Positions 61,320-64,000 of a stretch of DNA of 64,000 bases are shown here, in pieces. Source of the DNA: CAZJBS01 sp964544475 (GTDB lineage: Bacteria; CLD3; SB21); the NCBI GenBank assembly GCA_964544475.1, contig CAZJBS010000015.1:13128-77127 (forward strand). Direction: 5' to 3'. The number at the start of each line of letters is the position of its first letter. Position 1 is the stretch's first letter. Under the pieces are notes generated by a model. The model saw only the letters and a program-made list of their open reading frames with translations, searched no databases and was not told the origin of the DNA. A program made the position numbers and the translations under genes.

Positions 61320-61336
61320 TATCTTATAATAAGATA
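61320..61336 (+). promoter_or_regulatory. Palindrome with embedded TATAAT upstream of the first CBS gene
   Basis: TATCTTAT-A-ATAAGATA is a perfect 8+1+8 palindrome containing TATAAT (61325-61330). It lies 74 nt before the ATG at 61411 and just downstream of a CCTCC/GGAGG stem. It could be an operator over a -10 box; no good -35 is seen. Confidence 0.4.
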
Positions 61337-61410
61337 CTTTTATAAATAATATGGGTTAGAATTCATGATATTTGCCTTATAGGTTTATATTAAACAAAAG
61401 GTTAATTGAT

Positions 61411-61818
61411 ATGAATGCAAGTCTTGTGACAACCAACATAGGCAGCTTGAACCCGAAGAAGCCCGTATGCATGAGGCCATCCGCTCCTGTTCTTGATGCC
61501 ATCAAAGTCATGCGCGATACGAAGAATGGATGCGTGCTGGTGACCGAGGACGAACGCTTGGTCGGTGTGGTGACGGAGCGGGATATTCTCCGCAAGGTGG
61601 TTTCGAAGGACGTCGACCCGGCGACGACGCAACTCAGGTCCATCATGTCGATGGATCCCAATTACCTGTATGACGATGATTCGGTGGCGTTTGCCCTCAA
61701 CCAGATGTCGGCCGGCGGCAGTCGCAAAGTCACCATTACCGATACGGATGGACGACCGACCGGCGTCGTGACAATCGAGGACATCCTCGACTACGTTATC
61801 GAAAAACTCAACTTCTGA
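61411..61818 (+). CDS. CBS domain pair protein (first of two)
   Basis: This 135-aa protein is two CBS motifs alone: 'PVLDAIKVMRDTKNGCVLVTEDERLVGVVTERDIL' and 'DDDSVAFALNQMSAGGSRKVTI', then 'GRPTGVVTIEDILDYV'. CBS pairs bind adenine nucleotides (AMP, ATP, SAM) and sense energy state. ATG 61411 has AAAAGG upstream; a longer frame to 61372 lacks support. A second CBS protein follows 13 nt later, so they are co-transcribed and may form a heterodimer. Confidence 0.9.
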   Translation: MNASLVTTNIGSLNPKKPVCMRPSAPVLDAIKVMRDTKNGCVLVTEDERLVGVVTERDILRKVVSKDVDPATTQLRSIMSMDPNYLYDDDSVAFALNQMSAGGSRKVTITDTDGRPTGVVTIEDILDYVIEKLNF

Positions 61819-61831
61819 TCCGGAGAAAACC

Positions 61832-62311
61832 ATGCAACACGAGATTCATCTCAGCGATTTCAATGAACCCATTGGTGTTCTGGAACCTGTGCGGCCTCTT
61901 TGTGTGGAAGTCGGCAGTCCTCTGAGGGCGGCCATCGACATGCTGGATGAGGAGAATTACGGCTGTGTCGTGGTCGTACGAAAGAAAAAAATTATCGGCA
62001 TTCTCACCGAACATGATATTCTGACCAAAGTGGCGGGCCAATCCGTCGATCTGGACCGTGCCACCGTGGATGCTTTCATGACCAGGCATCCGGTCTGCAT
62101 GACCGTTTGCGACTCGATCAAGGACGCCATCAAGGCGTTCCGCCAGCATAATATCCGCCATATTCCCATCGTTGACAAACGAAATCATCCGGTCGGCTAC
62201 ACGTCCGTTCGTGGCGTGATCGATTTTGTGGTTTCCTATTTTTCCGAAGAGGTTCTGAATCTTCCTCCGAAACCGATGAGGGTAGGGATGGAAGAGGAAG
62301 CCGGCGCCTGA
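61832..62311 (+). CDS. CBS domain pair protein (second of two)
   Basis: This 159-aa protein has two CBS motifs ('LRAAIDMLDEENYGCVVVVRKKKIIGILTEHDILTK' and 'SIKDAIKAFRQHNIRHIPIV', then 'NHPVGYTSVRGVIDFVVSYF') plus short N- and C-terminal extensions (EIHLSDFNEPIGVLEP; VLNLPPKPMRVGMEEEAGA). It resembles the upstream gene in fold but is clearly diverged. GGAGAAAACC precedes the ATG. The gene converges on apbE, with 7 nt between ends. Confidence 0.9.
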   Translation: MQHEIHLSDFNEPIGVLEPVRPLCVEVGSPLRAAIDMLDEENYGCVVVVRKKKIIGILTEHDILTKVAGQSVDLDRATVDAFMTRHPVCMTVCDSIKDAIKAFRQHNIRHIPIVDKRNHPVGYTSVRGVIDFVVSYFSEEVLNLPPKPMRVGMEEEAGA

Positions 62312-62318
62312 GTTCCGG

Positions 62319-63296
62319 TTACGTTCCTAATCGCCTGAACGAAAACCCGTCCGTGTTGTCTTCCAGCAGCCTTTGTGTCTCCCGGTCGCCGAGGAAGAAC
62401 AGGCCGGTGGCCAACGCATCGGCGTCGCGGCAGTTGTTGCCAATAATGGACAGACTGGCGAAGCCTCCCGCGCCGGGTTGGGCGATTTTGGGGTCGATGA
62501 TGTGGTGGTAGAGGTGGCCGTCGTATTTGAAAAACTGTTCATAGTTGCCGGACGTCGCCACCGCCTGATTTCTGAGCGGCAACACCTCGGAAATGCGGGA
62601 GGCATCCAATGGATCACGAATGCCGACATTCCACGGTTCGCCGTCGGATTTGCCGCCGAGAGCCACCAGGTCACCGCCCAGATTGATGAGCGCCTGGTCA
62701 ATTCCAAGACCTGAAACGATTTCTGCCGCCCGATCGGCGGCATACCCTTTGGCGATACCGCCAAGATCGATGCGCACATCTTCGGACGTCAGCCGGACCG
62801 TATCGCCCCCGGGGCCGCCGGTGACGCGGACATGGCGGTGAAAGGCCAGTCCCGTCAAACGCCGGATCGTGTCTTGCGCCGGTGGTTCGGTGCGATGTTT
62901 GACATCCCACAATTCGACAATCTTCCCGAGGCCCGGATCAAAAGCCCCATTTGTGACATCCGACCAATGGAGGCCTCGACGGATGACATCCGCCGTCTCC
63001 CTGGAGACGACGACCGACGCACGGAACGCATCACGATTGATCCGCCCGACTTCGCTGTCTTCCCTGAAATGGCTCATTATTTTCTCAATGCGCCGTACTT
63101 CTTCCAGGGCGTCGTCGATGATGGCCATGGCTTTGTGCGCATCATCATGCACAACCTGGATTTCCGCGATCGTGCCCATGACGGTCGTGGATTTGCCGTA
63201 CACGCGCCGGTTTTTCAGCAGCACCGGTCCAAGCCCGGCCCCAGCACAAACGAACAGAAATGTTCCGCCTATTCTCAAAAACTTCCGTCGATTCAT
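62319..63296 (-). CDS. apbE: FAD:protein FMN transferase
   Basis: ApbE covalently attaches FMN to Thr/Ser residues of RnfG/RnfD- and NqrB/C-type proteins. The 325-aa protein begins with a Tat/Sec-like signal (MNRRKFLRIGGTFLFVCAGAG) and shows the family motifs 'GTIAEIQVVHDDAHKAM' near the N-terminus, 'GAFDPGLGKIVELW', 'VRIDLGGIAKGYAADRAAEI', 'NLGGDLVALGGK' and 'HHIIDPKIAQPG'. It is located outside the inner membrane. It lies next to rnfA, with a small protein gene between, so its target is likely the Rnf complex. Confidence 0.94.
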   Translation of the reverse strand: MNRRKFLRIGGTFLFVCAGAGLGPVLLKNRRVYGKSTTVMGTIAEIQVVHDDAHKAMAIIDDALEEVRRIEKIMSHFREDSEVGRINRDAFRASVVVSRETADVIRRGLHWSDVTNGAFDPGLGKIVELWDVKHRTEPPAQDTIRRLTGLAFHRHVRVTGGPGGDTVRLTSEDVRIDLGGIAKGYAADRAAEIVSGLGIDQALINLGGDLVALGGKSDGEPWNVGIRDPLDASRISEVLPLRNQAVATSGNYEQFFKYDGHLYHHIIDPKIAQPGAGGFASLSIIGNNCRDADALATGLFFLGDRETQRLLEDNTDGFSFRRLGT

Positions 63297-63314
63297 GGTT
63301 GACCAACCTTCTGT

Positions 63315-63512
63315 TTAGGTTTTCTGATGATGGGGGGCAACGCCCGACGAACATGCCGCATCGGCCGCGTTGGTCTGGCCGCATTTGTTCGGCGCGTGAT
63401 CCAGATGATTCTTGGTTCTCACCGAGCGGGCCGCATACTGCAAAGCGATCCATCCTGCGCACAAAACGGACAGGGAACCGATCGCCAGCACATATTGGAC
63501 AAGATCATTCAT
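63315..63512 (-). CDS. Small membrane protein between rnfA and apbE
   Basis: This 65-aa protein starts at ATG 63512 (a TTG lies 6 nt earlier), 2 nt after the RnfA stop, so it is coupled to it. It has one N-terminal TM helix (LVQYVLAIGSLSVLCAGWIAL) and a hydrophilic tail with two Cys (PNKCGQTNAADAACSS). Its size, TM helix and Cys tail recall NqrM, a helper for NQR assembly, but the CGGSCGG motif of NqrM is missing. It may assist Rnf/ApbE maturation. Inference only. Confidence 0.65.
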   Translation of the reverse strand: MNDLVQYVLAIGSLSVLCAGWIALQYAARSVRTKNHLDHAPNKCGQTNAADAACSSGVAPHHQKT

Positions 63513-63514
63513 AA

Positions 63515-64000
63515 TCAATTGGAACTGAAAAGACCGGCAAATCCCATGAAAGCCATCGAAAGGATGCCGGCGATGATAAGGTTAAGAGCCGTTCCTTTGA
63601 GGAGGTCCGGAATATCCATGACTCTTGTTTCTTCGCGTATGCCGGCCATGATCACCAGGGCGATGGTCATGCCTCCGCCCGCGCCCAACGCAAATACGAG
63701 GCCTTCGACAAAGCCATACCCTTTGTTCGTCTGAAAGAGCGCAAGGCCGAGAATCGCGCAATTGGTGGTGATCAACGGCAGATAAATACCCAGGGCGCGG
63801 AAGAGTTCCGGGCTCAGTTTCTTGATGACCATTTCGACAAATTGAACCGTGCTGGCGATGACGATGATGAAGCTGATCAGTCTGAGGTACGGCGCATAAA
63901 TCAAGATGTACGAATTTAGAGCCCAGGCGCAGACGGCGGTGATCAGTTGCACAAAAAGGACTGCCAAACCCATCCGGAAAGCCGTTTCCAGTCTGTTGGA
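63515..64000 (-). CDS. rnfA: Rnf electron transport complex subunit RnfA (partial)
   Basis: The visible 161 codons (the N-terminus lies beyond the right edge) form an RnfA/NqrE-type membrane protein. They show SNRLETAFRMGLAVLFVQL, FVEMVIKKLSPELFRALGIY, the signature LPLITTNCAILGLALFQ with the conserved Cys, and the end NLIIAGILSMAFMGFAGL. The LITTNCAILGLAL form is closer to RnfA than to NqrE (LITVNCAIFGG). RnfA is a core membrane subunit of the ferredoxin:NAD+ oxidoreductase that pumps Na+ or H+. Other rnf genes should lie beyond 64 kb. Confidence 0.88.
   Translation of the reverse strand, partial: SNRLETAFRMGLAVLFVQLITAVCAWALNSYILIYAPYLRLISFIIVIASTVQFVEMVIKKLSPELFRALGIYLPLITTNCAILGLALFQTNKGYGFVEGLVFALGAGGGMTIALVIMAGIREETRVMDIPDLLKGTALNLIIAGILSMAFMGFAGLFSSN

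Noticed and set aside
1..64000. tRNA, rRNA, CRISPR arrays, insertion sequences, prophage or toxin-antitoxin genes
   Set aside because: I looked through all intergenic gaps and gene products and saw no cloverleaf, no spaced repeat series, no transposase or integrase and no phage structural gene.
63515..64000. NqrE of an NQR complex instead of RnfA
   Set aside because: The LITTNCAILGLAL form and the C-terminal SMAFMGFAGL fit RnfA better than NqrE, though the two families are close and the N-terminus is missing.

Overview
The window looks like chromosomal DNA from an uncultured bacterium of the Fibrobacteres-Chlorobi-Bacteroidetes (FCB) neighbourhood, for example a candidate phylum near Ignavibacteria, Calditrichota, KSB1 or Zixibacteria. 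This is an inference. It rests on two large secreted proteins with the C-terminal 'NPFNP...YNxLGQ...SGVYxYRLE' sorting/FlgD-like domain, a propeller/Y_Y_Y sensor kinase, a long-form IspH, an archaeal-like UbiA prenyltransferase and an RnfA/ApbE module. The best promoters I can read (TTGACA or TTGATA, 17-nt spacer, TATCTT/TATATT/TATTAT) are of the general sigma-70 type, not the Bacteroidota -33/-7 type. The sequence is a draft assembly: a run of 100 Ns at 32302-32401 is flanked by an identical 55-bp sequence.

Layout. 1-8.8 kb: mixed housekeeping (SRPBCC protein, YjbR/MmcQ-like protein, IspH, APC permease), a secreted sorting-domain protein behind a terminator-containing leader, and two lipoproteins. 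8.9-16.6 kb (+): class V aminotransferase, propeller histidine kinase and LuxR-type regulator, a translationally coupled receiver-like/globin-like pair behind a structured leader, SerA, and a small membrane protein, ending in a double terminator. 16.7-24.1 kb (-): two overlapping GT2 glycosyltransferases downstream of a four-gene set (DUF350 membrane protein, glutathionylspermidine-synthase-like ATP-grasp enzyme, lipoprotein with a DUF1190-like tail, DUF1517-like protein), plus a lipase-like hydrolase. A divergent alpha/beta hydrolase follows.

25-31.5 kb (-): a second large sorting-domain protein, a CorC/HlyC-type protein, a DUF1684 lipoprotein, and an ECF sigma/anti-sigma pair with a small membrane protein. 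31.9-41.4 kb (-): an S41 peptidase broken only by the assembly gap, a TonB-like protein, an amidohydrolase, then a monovalent-cation block: CPA1 antiporter, cyclic-nucleotide-binding protein, TrkA-linked potassium channel (frameshifted as read) and CPA2 antiporter.

41.7-47.5 kb (+): translation block typA, ffh, rpsP, khpA, rimM, trmD, rplS, with a clear promoter before rpsP and a strong terminator after rplS. 47.6-59.8 kb (+): UbiA, SDR, response-regulator diguanylate cyclase, acylphosphatase, apt, an RNase H-like exonuclease, KorAB-type 2-oxoacid:ferredoxin oxidoreductase, a propeller lipoprotein, a TPR protein, a receiver-kinase, rnpA, rsmI and a site-2 protease. 59.8-62.3 kb (+): a small membrane protein, a cNMP/DUF4388/receiver protein and two CBS proteins. 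62.3-64 kb (-): ApbE, a small membrane protein and partial RnfA, part of an Rnf complex. KorAB makes reduced ferredoxin, Rnf can couple ferredoxin oxidation to ion transport, and ApbE flavinylates Rnf subunits, so these point to ferredoxin-based anaerobic energy metabolism.

I see no rRNA, tRNA, CRISPR array, insertion sequence or prophage.
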